From an uncultured Calothrix sp. (GTDB taxonomy: Bacteria > Cyanobacteriota > Cyanobacteriia > Cyanobacteriales > Nostocaceae), in assembly GCA_937973965.1 (NCBI GenBank), contig CALJJQ010000023.1, forward strand, positions 1-64,000: a DNA stretch of 64,000 nucleotides. The letters are read 5' to 3'. Under the pieces are notes generated by a model. That model saw nothing but the letters and a program-made list of their open reading frames with translations, was not told the DNA's origin and searched no databases. Positions 55,879 to 64,000 of the stretch are shown in pieces. The translations under genes were made by a program, and so were the position numbers. Positions within the stretch are counted from its first letter, which is position 1. Every line of letters starts with the position of its first letter.

Positions 55879-56590
55879 AGAATTTTACCAAAAATCAAGA
55901 GGATTCAAGGATAAGTAAGTGGATGAGTAGTAAAACAAGTGATAGGTTATACCTTGCGCGCTGATATATGTTTTAGTAGAGAGGTAGGATGGCGATGTCT
56001 ATTCCAGGATTAACTATTTCAATCAAAAGCTCACTTATTGACCGTGTGAAGTATATATCGTGGTTTCATATGTAATTGCATCTACCGACTTCAGAGTCAG
56101 AATCGGCTGAAATCATTGTCACCTTTGGATTAATTTACCACTTTCAAGTAATTTTCTTTGGTTAAGCATTCTACATCTTGAATCTTTATTTGCAGATTTT
56201 AACTAATGTTGATAACAGTAAAGATTAGTTGCAATCACTATTCCCAGTAAATTAACTGGTGTATATTAATAATTGAAGCTAGATAGATAGCTTCCCTGGC
56301 AGAGACAACAGCCCGGAGTCAACTTAGTTAAACAAAGAGGTAAGAAAGCTGTTTATTGGATCTGTCTCGCAAACAAACAACAACACCCAACGCGAAAACT
56401 TATAATTCCTTATTTGTGTTAGGGGGGAAATACAACTAGAAGGTGTCTTTGTAGCGCGAACAAAGTTTATCTAGTGTAGCCCCAAAGAGTAAGATGGTAG
56501 AAGAGGAAATCCCTAAGTGAGTAGATGGTTGGGTGTTGTTGTATTTAGGAATAAAAAAGATAAAAAATTGGGAATTTCAAGCATTTGCCA
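55879..56590. other. 712-bp gap containing a structured RNA candidate
   Basis: No open frame looks real. A small hairpin, GAAGCTA (56275-56281) with TAGCTTC (56288-56294), precedes the larger structure at 56377-56542. The gap lies between the 3' end of the hydrolase gene (minus) and the start of the membrane-protein gene (minus). Confidence 0.6.
56377..56542 (+). ncRNA. Structured RNA candidate with 6S-like architecture
   Basis: The ends ACAACAACACCCAAC (56377-56391) and GTTGGGTGTTGTTGT (56528-56542) are perfectly complementary over 15 bp. Inside, a long apical hairpin is built from GGGG and CCCC, TACAACTAGA with TCTAGTGTA, and CTTTGT with ACAAAG around an AGCGCGA loop. Between them lie large, purine-rich single-stranded sides. 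This closing stem, open bubble and apical hairpin, at about 166 nt, is the plan of bacterial 6S RNA, which binds RNA polymerase. The identity is a guess from architecture. The strand is not certain; no promoter or T-rich tail fixes it. Confidence 0.45.
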
Positions 56591-57559
56591 TCAAATATTT
56601 GTCAAAATAATCTTCACGGCTTCGATAATCACATCCGGTCTATCTAACCAAACGAAATGACCACTATTTTCTGCGGGAAGGGAAACGCAATTCGATGAGA
56701 GATTTGATAGTTTGAGGTGCATTTGGTCACGTAGTCGATTTGCACTGCTGAGGGGAATAAATTTCGTCCACAATGAGGGTTTAAAAAAGGAACTGGCTTT
56801 AATATTAACTATTGGCATTGTGTGAAACTGATTTGCAATCGCCACTTGATGACTGCTTTGATTTAGGTTCATGATTTCCTGAGCCATAGTTAACCAGTGG
56901 GGGGAACGACAGAATGAACGTTTTGCGTAGCGACGCTGAACGACAGGGAATTTACGCAATTCTGGTTTGAGGATTTCAAACAAACCCAAATTATTTAAAA
57001 TCCGAATTATCCCCAGGAAAGACCCGCAAACCGACATTAAAAACCCGGAAAGAAAGAATAACTTTAAAGCTTGTAGAAGTATGGACATTTTTAACATTCC
57101 CGTTTCTTCTAAGCCATCAGTCAATACCATCCCCACAACTTTTTCCGGAAAATGATGAGCATAAAGGCGAACATTATAACTACCGAAGGAATTACCAATT
57201 AAAATATAAGGTGGTCGAATATCCGCATTTACCAAAAGACGATCCAATTCTCTAACAATATTTTCGCTAGTACGGGGAAGAGGACTGGTATCACTCCATC
57301 CATATCCCGGACGGTCGTAGATGCAAACCCGCGTGATTTTTGCCAATTCATCGATGAGAAAGTAACCATCAATTCCCCCCAAACTATGGTCAAGGACAAT
57401 TGTCGGTAAGGAGGAAGACCCAGAAACCCAAAGATAGAGATGATACCCACCCACATCAATTAGTTTACCGGGGGGTGGTTGCTGATTTTCCAGATAGGTG
57501 GCGATCGCGTGGTAAATTGTAGTGATCGCAAGTAGTATTACCCTGGTGGAAATTGGCAT
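56591..57559 (-). CDS. Alpha/beta hydrolase
   Basis: The 322-residue protein has an N-terminal hydrophobic segment (VILLAITTIYHAIATYL), likely a signal anchor or short membrane helix. A standard alpha/beta hydrolase fold follows, with the oxyanion strand LPTIVLDHSLGGIDGYF, RVCIYDRPGYGWSD, nucleophile elbow ILIGNSFGSYNVRLYAHHF near residue 122, an acidic VLTDGLEE and the late histidine in NSGHFVW. It would be an esterase or lipase-like enzyme at the membrane. Its substrate is unknown. It follows dnaG by about 130 bp with a repeat between them. Confidence 0.88.
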   Translation of the reverse strand: MPISTRVILLAITTIYHAIATYLENQQPPPGKLIDVGGYHLYLWVSGSSSLPTIVLDHSLGGIDGYFLIDELAKITRVCIYDRPGYGWSDTSPLPRTSENIVRELDRLLVNADIRPPYILIGNSFGSYNVRLYAHHFPEKVVGMVLTDGLEETGMLKMSILLQALKLFFLSGFLMSVCGSFLGIIRILNNLGLFEILKPELRKFPVVQRRYAKRSFCRSPHWLTMAQEIMNLNQSSHQVAIANQFHTMPIVNIKASSFFKPSLWTKFIPLSSANRLRDQMHLKLSNLSSNCVSLPAENSGHFVWLDRPDVIIEAVKIILTNI

Positions 57560-57563
57560 TGGA

Positions 57564-57691
57564 AAGTATTAATTATCACTATTTTGACTATCGTCCTGAC
57601 TCTGGACATGGCGTTGTAAAGCTGATTTTTCCTTCGAGAGTACAGACGCGACATGTCACGTCTCTTCCCATTCCCAAAAACGATAATTCAA
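57564..57691. repeat. 128-bp repeat copy touching the dnaG stop
   Basis: This unit matches 10796-10923 with about nine mismatches by eye and the same length. It begins AAGTATTAATTATCACTATT and ends CAAAAACGATAATTCAA. The dnaG stop codon (TGA at 57688-57690, minus strand) lies inside its last bases, so the insertion appears to have supplied or reset the stop. The unit ends in a weak inverted repeat (AATTATC and GATAATT). Confidence 0.75.
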
Positions 57692-59685
57692 ATTAAATCC
57701 ACAATGGAAAATTGTCGCATTTTATTTAATTCTTGCAGTTTGATTTCTTCATACAGGAAAGATTGATAATAGGATTGGGATAGTTCGGGGTCATTGTTGG
57801 GATCAGTTTGATTTAATAATTCTAAAAAGTGACGTTTGCGCTTTTCTCGAAGATTTTTTTCCATACAGGCAATAGTTGCTTGAATCACTTGGGGGGTACG
57901 AATAATTTCCGTTTTGGCTTTTTCACTTAAATAAAATAAATGGGAAATCGAGTTTAGATCGATTGCGGATGCTAAATAAATATTTTGAATAGCGGAAATT
58001 AAGTCAATCTGTTCATGATGGGGAATTTGTAATATTTGCTGCCAGAGATAGCGATGGTGGGAAAGACTAAATTGCAGGTCTTTTTCCTCCAGGATTTGAT
58101 TAATAGTTGGACGATGTTGGGGACAATGTAGATAAATACGTAATAATAATTCTTCTGCTTGGACAAGTAAATTAGATTTACTAATGGTAAGCTGAATTTT
58201 GCTGCTGTCAGTACCTAAATCCTGGGTTGAGGATGGACTATCAATCTCTGTGTCATCATCTAGGGGAATGGAATCGGCAGGTGTGGTAAAATTAGTTGAG
58301 GTAGGTTTTGAATATTTCCGTTTGGGGAAGCTTCTTTGTAGGGGATTTAACTGGGTGACAAGATTTTCTATACGCAAAGCAATCAAATTAGTGTCACCAC
58401 CACATAAAATTTCTGCACAGTGGGAAATATAATAATTGCGCGTATCAATATTTTCAATTTTGTTGAGGAGTTTGACAAATTGCTGGGAGATAAATTGAAA
58501 ATCAATGACATTTTTAATATCTCGTTCCCGGATAATTTGATGAATTTGCCAATCTATCCATAGAGGAGCTTGATTTAAAAGCTGTCGATAATCATCAGCC
58601 GAATAGGTACGTAAATACTCATCCGCATCCTTCCCATCGGGAATATTCAAAATTTTTAATTGTACTTCACCGTTATAGGCTAAATTGGCAATTTCTCCAA
58701 TTGCTCTTTCTGTTGCATTGACACCAGCCTTATCTGCATCAAAATTGAGAATAAGTTGTTTAGAATCACAATAACGTAACGCTAATTTGACCTGTTCTAA
58801 ACTCAAAGCAGTCCCTAAAGATGCAACCGCATTCGTAATTCCCGCAGCATGTAAAGCAATGACATCAAAATAACCCTCCACCACAATTACCCGGTCAAAC
58901 TGGGAAATCGGATTTTTGGCTTGATCCAATCCAAACAAAGTTTTACCCTTAAAAAATATCTCCGTTTCTGGGGAATTTAAATACTTCGGTTGGTCATCCC
59001 CCATAGTCCTCCCACCAAACCCAATTACCCGTCCCAAGGTATCGTGAATGGGAATAATAATGCGATCGCGAAAGACATCGTAATATCCCTTCCCCTCCGA
59101 ACGTGGTTTAATTAAACCAGCTTTTTCTACCAATTGCACCGGGTAACGCTTATCCTCCACCAAATAGCGATACAGGGTTTCCCAACCACCAGGTGCATAC
59201 CCTAAACCAAATCGCTGGATTATCTCCTCACCCAGTTGACGCTGCTGTTGAAGATAGGACATCGCACCGTAACCTTCCTTCCGCAACGCATGTTGATAGA
59301 ACCTTGCTGCTGCTGCTACCACCTCATACAACTGTTCTCTGAGGGAAATCTGTCTTTGTAATTCCTGACGTTCTTCTGGTGCTAAGGTCTGCACAGGTAC
59401 TTGGTAGCGTCTTGCTAAATCCAACACCACATCCGCAAACCCACGTTTTTGAATATCCATCAAAAACTTGATGGCATTTCCCCCCGCTTGACAGCCAAAG
59501 CAATAATACATTTGCTTGCTAGGGCTAACTGTAAAACTGGGGGTTTTTTCATCATGGAATGGACAAACCCCGATATAATCCTTACCTCGCTTCCGCAACA
59601 CCACATGTTCGGAAACAACCTCATAAATATCTGCACGTGCTTTCACAGCATCGATGGTATCTGGGTGTAAGCGAGGGATTTCCAT
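57688..59685 (-). CDS. dnaG: DNA primase
   Basis: The 665-residue primase has an N-terminal zinc-binding domain with Cys41, His44, Cys62 and Cys65 (VCPFHDEKTPSF and YYCFGCQAGG). The RNA-polymerase core has FRDRIIIPIHDTLGRVIGFG and the toprim motifs VVEGYFDVIAL and ILNFDADKAGVNA. A C-terminal helicase-binding region follows. It primes replication by making short RNA at the fork. The length is normal for cyanobacteria. The last residues VDLI abut a mobile repeat that provides the stop. Confidence 0.96.
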   Translation of the reverse strand: MEIPRLHPDTIDAVKARADIYEVVSEHVVLRKRGKDYIGVCPFHDEKTPSFTVSPSKQMYYCFGCQAGGNAIKFLMDIQKRGFADVVLDLARRYQVPVQTLAPEERQELQRQISLREQLYEVVAAAARFYQHALRKEGYGAMSYLQQQRQLGEEIIQRFGLGYAPGGWETLYRYLVEDKRYPVQLVEKAGLIKPRSEGKGYYDVFRDRIIIPIHDTLGRVIGFGGRTMGDDQPKYLNSPETEIFFKGKTLFGLDQAKNPISQFDRVIVVEGYFDVIALHAAGITNAVASLGTALSLEQVKLALRYCDSKQLILNFDADKAGVNATERAIGEIANLAYNGEVQLKILNIPDGKDADEYLRTYSADDYRQLLNQAPLWIDWQIHQIIRERDIKNVIDFQFISQQFVKLLNKIENIDTRNYYISHCAEILCGGDTNLIALRIENLVTQLNPLQRSFPKRKYSKPTSTNFTTPADSIPLDDDTEIDSPSSTQDLGTDSSKIQLTISKSNLLVQAEELLLRIYLHCPQHRPTINQILEEKDLQFSLSHHRYLWQQILQIPHHEQIDLISAIQNIYLASAIDLNSISHLFYLSEKAKTEIIRTPQVIQATIACMEKNLREKRKRHFLELLNQTDPNNDPELSQSYYQSFLYEEIKLQELNKMRQFSIVDLI

Positions 59686-60203
59686 ACAGAATTATTAGTA
59701 ACATTAACAATCCAATATTTCTTGGATGTTAACTAGATTTTTGATATTACTAGTACAATTCGGCGGCAATAAAGCTACCATTTCAATAAACCTTCTTACT
59801 TTTATCTTTTTACTTTTGCCTTGTTGTACTAGTACATTGGATTTTAGCACAATATCTGGGGTAATACGTTTGCTGTTTTGATTCATCCAGGGGGAAGAAG
59901 ACAGGATGACAACTGGGTGATATTTAGTGCGATCGCTAAAATGTCGTCATTGTATTCATCTTCACAATAATTTTACTGAATAGCCGACTTTTACGAATAC
60001 ATCTTCAAAATTATGAAGAGCAAAAATTACAGCCTCAAATTAATCTAAGCATGGAGTCATTATCGAAAGTCAATTTTCTAATTATCCTTTTTTACTCAAT
60101 AACACATTACGGTCTGAATTATTTTTTAAAGCTGGTACTAGATTTGCTGGTTATTCCACACAACTTTTAGTTTTGATTACAAAGGCTCTAATGTTTCCTG
60201 CTG
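59686..60203. other. 518-bp gap between dnaG and a methylase remnant
   Basis: No gene here is convincing. A 60-codon frame on the minus strand (59704-59886) is listed separately at low confidence. The sequence downstream of the methyltransferase fragment shows stops in all frames and no continuation of the missing domain, so the rest of that gene is gone. The promoter of dnaG must lie at the left end. Confidence 0.5.
59704..59886 (-). CDS. Possible small basic protein, unrecognised
   Basis: The 60-codon frame encodes a basic, helical-looking protein with a KSKKIKVRRFIEMVALLPP middle and two cysteines. No ribosome site and no family were recognised. It lies 18 bp upstream of dnaG on the same strand, which is the main reason to list it. 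It may be accidental. Confidence 0.25.
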   Translation of the reverse strand: MNQNSKRITPDIVLKSNVLVQQGKSKKIKVRRFIEMVALLPPNCTSNIKNLVNIQEILDC

Positions 60204-60512
60204 CTAATAGTACTTTATATTAGGAAAGAAGCGAATATCTAAAGGAATAATTATTCCTCGGTCGGCAAAAGCCCCTACTTGCCAAAATAAAGAACCTGTT
60301 TCTTTGAGTATTCTGGCACATTCTCGCAAAACTAATGTTTGCTCCTGTAGATATTTTTCTAAAGCCTGTTTTGCTTCGTATTCTTTGCCTAAATTATAGG
60401 GTGGAGAAGATATAACTAGGTCAATACTATCACTAGGTAAATTTTTCAGCAGTTCCATACAGTCTCCCAAAAATATTTGATTGGTTGGGAGTATTTTTTT
60501 CTCATTGGTCAC
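60204..60512 (-). pseudogene. DNA methyltransferase N-terminal fragment
   Basis: The frame of 102 codons begins with the target-recognition start NQIFLGDCMELLKNLPSDSI followed by DLVISSPPYNLGKEY. The SPPY is the catalytic motif IV of N6-adenine or N4-cytosine DNA methyltransferases. The sequence then runs through GSLFWQVGAFADRG and LDIRFFPN, and stops. The SAM-binding motif I part that should follow in this motif order (beta-type) is absent. It is a remnant of a restriction-modification or orphan methylase gene, and no restriction enzyme partner is visible. Confidence 0.8.
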
Positions 60513-60605
60513 TGCTACACCTGCTTTTGCCTATGATTGAATAAATTGAATTATAACTAAATTTGATGTGACTTCAAATACTACAAATCGGTGGGTGACG
60601 AATGG

Positions 60606-60627
60606 GAGACGCAATATATTGCGTCTC
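60606..60627 (-). terminator. Palindromic hairpin after alaS
   Basis: GAGACGCAATA followed by TATTGCGTCTC is a perfect 22-base palindrome, 18 bp after the alaS stop. It is followed on the minus strand by CCCATTCG without a T run. The GAGACGC/GCGTCTC palindrome is a common cyanobacterial dispersed motif (compare 10880 and 57647). Confidence 0.45.
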
Positions 60628-60644
60628 TATAAATTTAATTGGTA

Positions 60645-63290
60645 TTAACCCAAACTGGAAATTAAATCCTGTTTTGCTTGGGCGATCGCATCTCCTAATT
60701 TAGCTGCATCCCTTCCTCCTGCTTGGGCTATATTGGGTTTACCACCACCACCTCCACCGCAGATTTTGGCGATTCCCCCGATAAATTTACCTGCAAGGAG
60801 TCCCTTTTTGTTCACCTCTGTACCGAATGCTGCTACTAAACTGACTTTTCCCGGTTCGGGGACAGAACCTAATACCACTGCTGCATTTGCACCCAGTTTT
60901 TGTTGCAGTCTTTCCCCTGCGGTTTGCAAGGATGCTGCATCGACGTTATCCATACGTGCAACCAGAATTTTAAATCCAGACAAGGTTTCCGCATTCGCAA
61001 GTAAACTATCGGATTTGGCGATCGCGAGTTCTTCCTTCAAACTACTAACTTCCTTTTGCAGGGTTTTCACTTCCGTCTGCAATGCGGTAATTCTGTCGCT
61101 AATTTCTTCTGGTTTGACCTTAAAGCGATCGCTTAATTCCTTAACTACCTTGTCCCGAATACTCAGGTAATCTAAAATCGCGCTCCCGGAAACAGCCTCA
61201 ATTCGTCGGACTCCAGCAGATATCCCCGCTTCGGAAATAATTTTAAATACCCCGATTTCCGCAGTATTACTGACGTGCGTTCCGCCACACAACTCCATCG
61301 ACACACCCGCAAAATCCACAACACGGACTTCATCACCGTATTTTTCGCCAAACATGGCGGTTGCACCCTTGGCTTTGGCTTCAGCTAGGGGTAAAATTTC
61401 CACATGGGCCGGATGGGCTTCCGATATCCAGGTATTAACTTGGTCTTCGACTTGTTGAATTTCCTCCGGTGTTAATGCACGGGGACAATTAAAGTCAAAC
61501 CGCAATCGGTCAAAACTCACCAAGGAACCTGCTTGGGAAATCCCCTCATCCACGATTTTTTTCAGTGCAGCTTGGAGGAGATGGGTTGCGGTATGATTAG
61601 CTTGGGCACGACGACGACAAGCACGGTCAATTTGGGCTGTAACCGCATCCCCGACGCGGACTGTTCCCCGTTCTAGGCGACCAAAGTGGACAAAAAAGTC
61701 GGATTCTTTTTTTACATCCTCGACGCGAATTAATAGACCGTCACCAGATAGATAACCCCGATCACCAATTTGTCCTCCTGACTCGGCATAGAAGGGGGTT
61801 TGATCCAGAACAATTTGTATTTCCGTCCCCGCTTCGGCTGCTTCTTCCGCCACTCCATTAACTAGAATTGCCTCAACTTGGGAGGTGGTGACGGCTTGGG
61901 TATAACCGACAAAATTTGTCACCTGGATATGTTCAGCTAACTTATCCAGACTACCCTGTACCGTTAAATCGATGGTTTCGTGGGCTTCCCGACCCATTTG
62001 TTTTTGCCGTTCCATTTCGGCTGCAAAGCCTGCTTCATCAATGGTTAGACCGTTTTCATGGGCAATTTCGGCGGTGAGTTCCTGGGGAAAACCGTAGGTA
62101 TCGTAAAGTTTGAAGACATCTGCACCGCTAATAATAGTTTGTTTTTCTTGCTTCACTTTATTAATAATTTCTACCAGTAACTTCTCACCCCGTTCCAAGG
62201 TTTTCAAGAAATTACTTTCCTCCCGTTGCAACTCCGCTTTGATGGCATTTTCCCGCTTGCGTAATTCCGGGTAGGCAGATTCCGCCATCGCGATCGCTGT
62301 TTCCACCACCTGGGTGGTAAATTCCCCGGAAATACCAATTAACCGACCATGACGGACAACACGACGGATTAAGCGTCGCAACACATAACCCCGTCCCGTA
62401 TTCGAGGCGCGAATTTCATCGGCAATCATATGGGCGATCGCGCGGATATGGTCGCCAATCACTTTTAAGGAGGTTTTGACTTTTTCGTCGGCTGTAGTAT
62501 AATTAATACCAGCTATGGTGGCCGCCCTCTGGATAATTGGAAATATTAAATCCGTTTCATAATTATTGGGAACCTGTTGGAGAATCTGCGCCATCCGCTC
62601 TAACCCCATCCCCGTGTCGATATTTTTGCTTGCAAGGGGTGTTAAGTTTCCCTGGGCATCCTTGTTGTATTCCATAAACACCAGGTTATAAAACTCAATA
62701 AACCGGGTGTCATCCTCCAAATCAATCTGGTCATCCCCTAATTCCGGATGGAAATCGTAGTATATTTCCGAACAGGGACCACAGGGGCCAGTTGGCCCAG
62801 ACTCCCAGAAATTATCCTCCTTCCCCATCCGCTTAATGCGCTTTTCACTGACACCAATCTGGTCACGCCAAATGGCAAAAGCTTCATCGTCCTCCTCAAA
62901 TACACTGACGACTAGGCGTTCCTGGGGTAAACCAAATACCTCCGTGGAAATTTCCCACCCCCAAGCGATCGCTTGCTCTTTGAAATAATCGCCAAAGCTA
63001 AAATTACCTAACATTTCAAAAAACGTGTGATGACGCTTAGTTACACCCACATTTTCAATATCATTAGTGCGGATACACTTTTGGGAAGTCGTTGCACGTT
63101 TAAATTCCGGGGTACGCTGTCCGAGAAATATGGGTTTAAATGGTAGCATCCCCGCAATCGTTAGCAATACGGTAGGGTCTTCCGGAACCAGGGAAGCACT
63201 GGGAAGTACCTGGTGTCCACGTTGTTGATAAAAATTGAGAAATCGGGAGCGGATTTCGCTACCGTCAAGACGCAAGGGATTGGAAGACAT
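60645..63290 (-). CDS. alaS: Alanyl-tRNA synthetase
   Basis: The 881-residue enzyme has class II motifs in the N-terminal domain (FLNFYQQRGHQVLPSASLVP, TTSQKCIRTNDIENVG, EMLGNFSFGDYFKEQAIAWG). The editing domain has the zinc-type HTATHLLQAALK and MELCGGTHVSNTAEIG motifs. A C-terminal C-Ala domain follows with GGGGGKPNIAQAGGRD. It charges tRNA-Ala and corrects mischarged serine or glycine. Length and motif order are normal. It stands alone; about 130 bp separate its end from the methylase remnant, and a palindromic hairpin follows. Confidence 0.97.
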   Translation of the reverse strand: MSSNPLRLDGSEIRSRFLNFYQQRGHQVLPSASLVPEDPTVLLTIAGMLPFKPIFLGQRTPEFKRATTSQKCIRTNDIENVGVTKRHHTFFEMLGNFSFGDYFKEQAIAWGWEISTEVFGLPQERLVVSVFEEDDEAFAIWRDQIGVSEKRIKRMGKEDNFWESGPTGPCGPCSEIYYDFHPELGDDQIDLEDDTRFIEFYNLVFMEYNKDAQGNLTPLASKNIDTGMGLERMAQILQQVPNNYETDLIFPIIQRAATIAGINYTTADEKVKTSLKVIGDHIRAIAHMIADEIRASNTGRGYVLRRLIRRVVRHGRLIGISGEFTTQVVETAIAMAESAYPELRKRENAIKAELQREESNFLKTLERGEKLLVEIINKVKQEKQTIISGADVFKLYDTYGFPQELTAEIAHENGLTIDEAGFAAEMERQKQMGREAHETIDLTVQGSLDKLAEHIQVTNFVGYTQAVTTSQVEAILVNGVAEEAAEAGTEIQIVLDQTPFYAESGGQIGDRGYLSGDGLLIRVEDVKKESDFFVHFGRLERGTVRVGDAVTAQIDRACRRRAQANHTATHLLQAALKKIVDEGISQAGSLVSFDRLRFDFNCPRALTPEEIQQVEDQVNTWISEAHPAHVEILPLAEAKAKGATAMFGEKYGDEVRVVDFAGVSMELCGGTHVSNTAEIGVFKIISEAGISAGVRRIEAVSGSAILDYLSIRDKVVKELSDRFKVKPEEISDRITALQTEVKTLQKEVSSLKEELAIAKSDSLLANAETLSGFKILVARMDNVDAASLQTAGERLQQKLGANAAVVLGSVPEPGKVSLVAAFGTEVNKKGLLAGKFIGGIAKICGGGGGGKPNIAQAGGRDAAKLGDAIAQAKQDLISSLG

Positions 63291-63936
63291 GGGTTTGAAT
63301 AATACGTTGCTGAATAATCGTCAATGATATTAAATATTAGCGAAGAATGAAGGGAAAGTGACGCACAAGTAGAGTCGGGAGTGGTAGAGACTTGACATGT
63401 TACATCTGTCACGGCAGAATTTCTGATGGGAGTATCTTGTTACTTTTAGACAATTAGCGAGTGAGACCACTACCCATAATTCAACTATGCTTTACAGGGT
63501 CAGTAGGTGAGCTTTTTGCTGAGATAGTAAATGCTTGCAGACAACTGTCACCTGTCAGCTACCAACAAATTAAAAAGATGAATATATCAGCGTGCAAAGT
63601 ATATTCAAACGTCATTTACCTAACTAAACCTGTATTTCTCACAGGTAAATGGTAAGCCTGAAGTCAGAGTTTAATTCTCTTTCCACTCCCTACTCTCTGA
63701 AAGTTTTAGGGATTTGTGAGAAATCGGGGTAAACTAATTTTCTACAACCCCTATTTATTCAGAAGTCTTGTGTTTTCATTATACCTAGTTGAGCAAGACT
63801 AATTAAAGTGATAAAGTTTCCAAATTTATTAAGAATTTATCTGCTCCGGTGTTCCTATAATATTTTTTTGAACTTGACCCCTTGCCGAAATCCAAACTAG
63901 CTTTATATCCATATTTTGGACTACTGGCTTGCAAAC
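63291..63936. other. 646-bp gap with a palindromic repeat
   Basis: No gene is seen. A 64-codon plus-strand frame is not family-like and has no ribosome site. The main feature is a 95-bp family copy at 63629-63729. A degenerate GACTTGACATGTTACATC (63390) resembles the GCGACATGTCGC motif. The promoter of alaS must be near its left end. Confidence 0.55.
63629..63729 (+). repeat. 95-bp palindromic repeat family, copy E
   Basis: This is the best-preserved member: CCTGTATTTCTCACAGGTAA on the left, the CCACTCCCTACTCTCTGAAAG stretch inside and TTGTGAGAAATCGGG on the right. The ends are complementary across about 9 bases (ATTTCTCAC with GTGAGAAAT). Confidence 0.8.
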
Positions 63937-64000
63937 TTAAGGTTTTTTTCCCAATTTCTCTGTAATTTTACTGATGATTTTGGCAGGATTACGAGTATCA
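63937..64000 (-). CDS. C-terminus of an unknown protein (partial)
   Basis: Reading leftward from the right edge, one frame gives DTRNPAKIISKITEKLGKKP followed by TAA at 63937-63939. The Lys-rich, helical tail looks protein-like, and nothing else explains the stretch. The rest lies outside the window. The fragment is too short to assign a family. Confidence 0.35.
   Translation of the reverse strand, partial: DTRNPAKIISKITEKLGKKP

Noticed and set aside
63461-63655. A 64-codon plus-strand frame near alaS
   Set aside because: It enters a palindromic repeat, and no ribosome site or family was seen.
1-64000. tRNA genes, CRISPR arrays, rRNA and intact transposases
   Set aside because: Reading both strands gave no GGTTCGAATC-type tRNA arms, no regularly spaced direct repeats with unique spacers, and no transposase domains; a tRNAscan-SE and CRISPR search would be needed to confirm absence.

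Overview
The window looks like chromosome of a filamentous, probably heterocyst-forming cyanobacterium (Nostocales, perhaps Calothrix/Rivularia-like). The grounds are the many GCGATCGC (HIP1) octamers, DevC/DevA exporter genes, KGK, DUF4351 and vMAP-type domains typical of the group, and intergenic DNA rich in 7-bp tandem repeats and small palindromic elements. Assignments rest on reading motifs and family resemblance; no database search was run. No tRNA, rRNA, CRISPR array or intact insertion sequence was found.

Layout. 1-709 (-): an NqrB/RnfD-like membrane protein cut by the left edge. 1002-2902 (+): a DevC-type permease split by a frameshift, then an intact DevA ATPase. 3244-7746 (-): a type I-style exporter with an N-terminal cNMP-like domain and a degenerate C39 domain, its parvulin-like partner, and a DUF92 (phytyl-phosphate kinase type) protein. 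8290-10777 (+): a subtilase and a small zinc-ribbon protein. 10979-27016 (-): a 16-kb exopolysaccharide cluster. Read from its right end it holds a WecG/TagA/CpsF transferase, a methyltransferase, a Wzx-like flippase, seven GT4/GT2 glycosyltransferases, a Wzy/O-antigen-ligase-like protein and a Wzc-like tyrosine autokinase. This set can make, flip, polymerise and control a Wzx/Wzy-type polysaccharide, but no priming sugar transferase or Wza porin is visible. A 1.4-kb gene-free leader precedes it.

28462-31564 (+): HAD phosphatase, NurA nuclease and methyltransferase. 31561-35519: a DUF4351 remnant, a two-partner-secretion/ShlB-type outer membrane protein, and a divergent HlyD-like protein broken at an A8 tract. 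35881-43419: YbaB, HNH, KGK, a dynamin-like GTPase, a second DUF4351 remnant, LD-carboxypeptidase and a GT2-TPR protein. 44154-50498: FtsH, a site-2 protease and GlyS. 50820-55878: small secreted or membrane proteins and a short STAND-like protein with a degenerate P-loop. 56377-56542: a structured RNA candidate closed by a perfect 15-bp stem, with 6S-RNA-like architecture. 56591-63290 (-): an alpha/beta hydrolase, DnaG, a DNA methyltransferase remnant and AlaS. A protein C-terminus enters from the right edge.

The most unusual content lies between the genes. There are at least three small MITE-like elements with inverted ends, two related pairs of 128-bp and about 190-bp repeats, a family of about 95-bp palindromic elements in five or more copies, and heptamer arrays that in one case have been read into a protein C-terminus. 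The best candidates for something undescribed are the RNA at 56377-56542, the degenerate STAND protein, the 190-bp repeat flanked by 19-bp direct repeats, and the slippage-prone HlyD gene.
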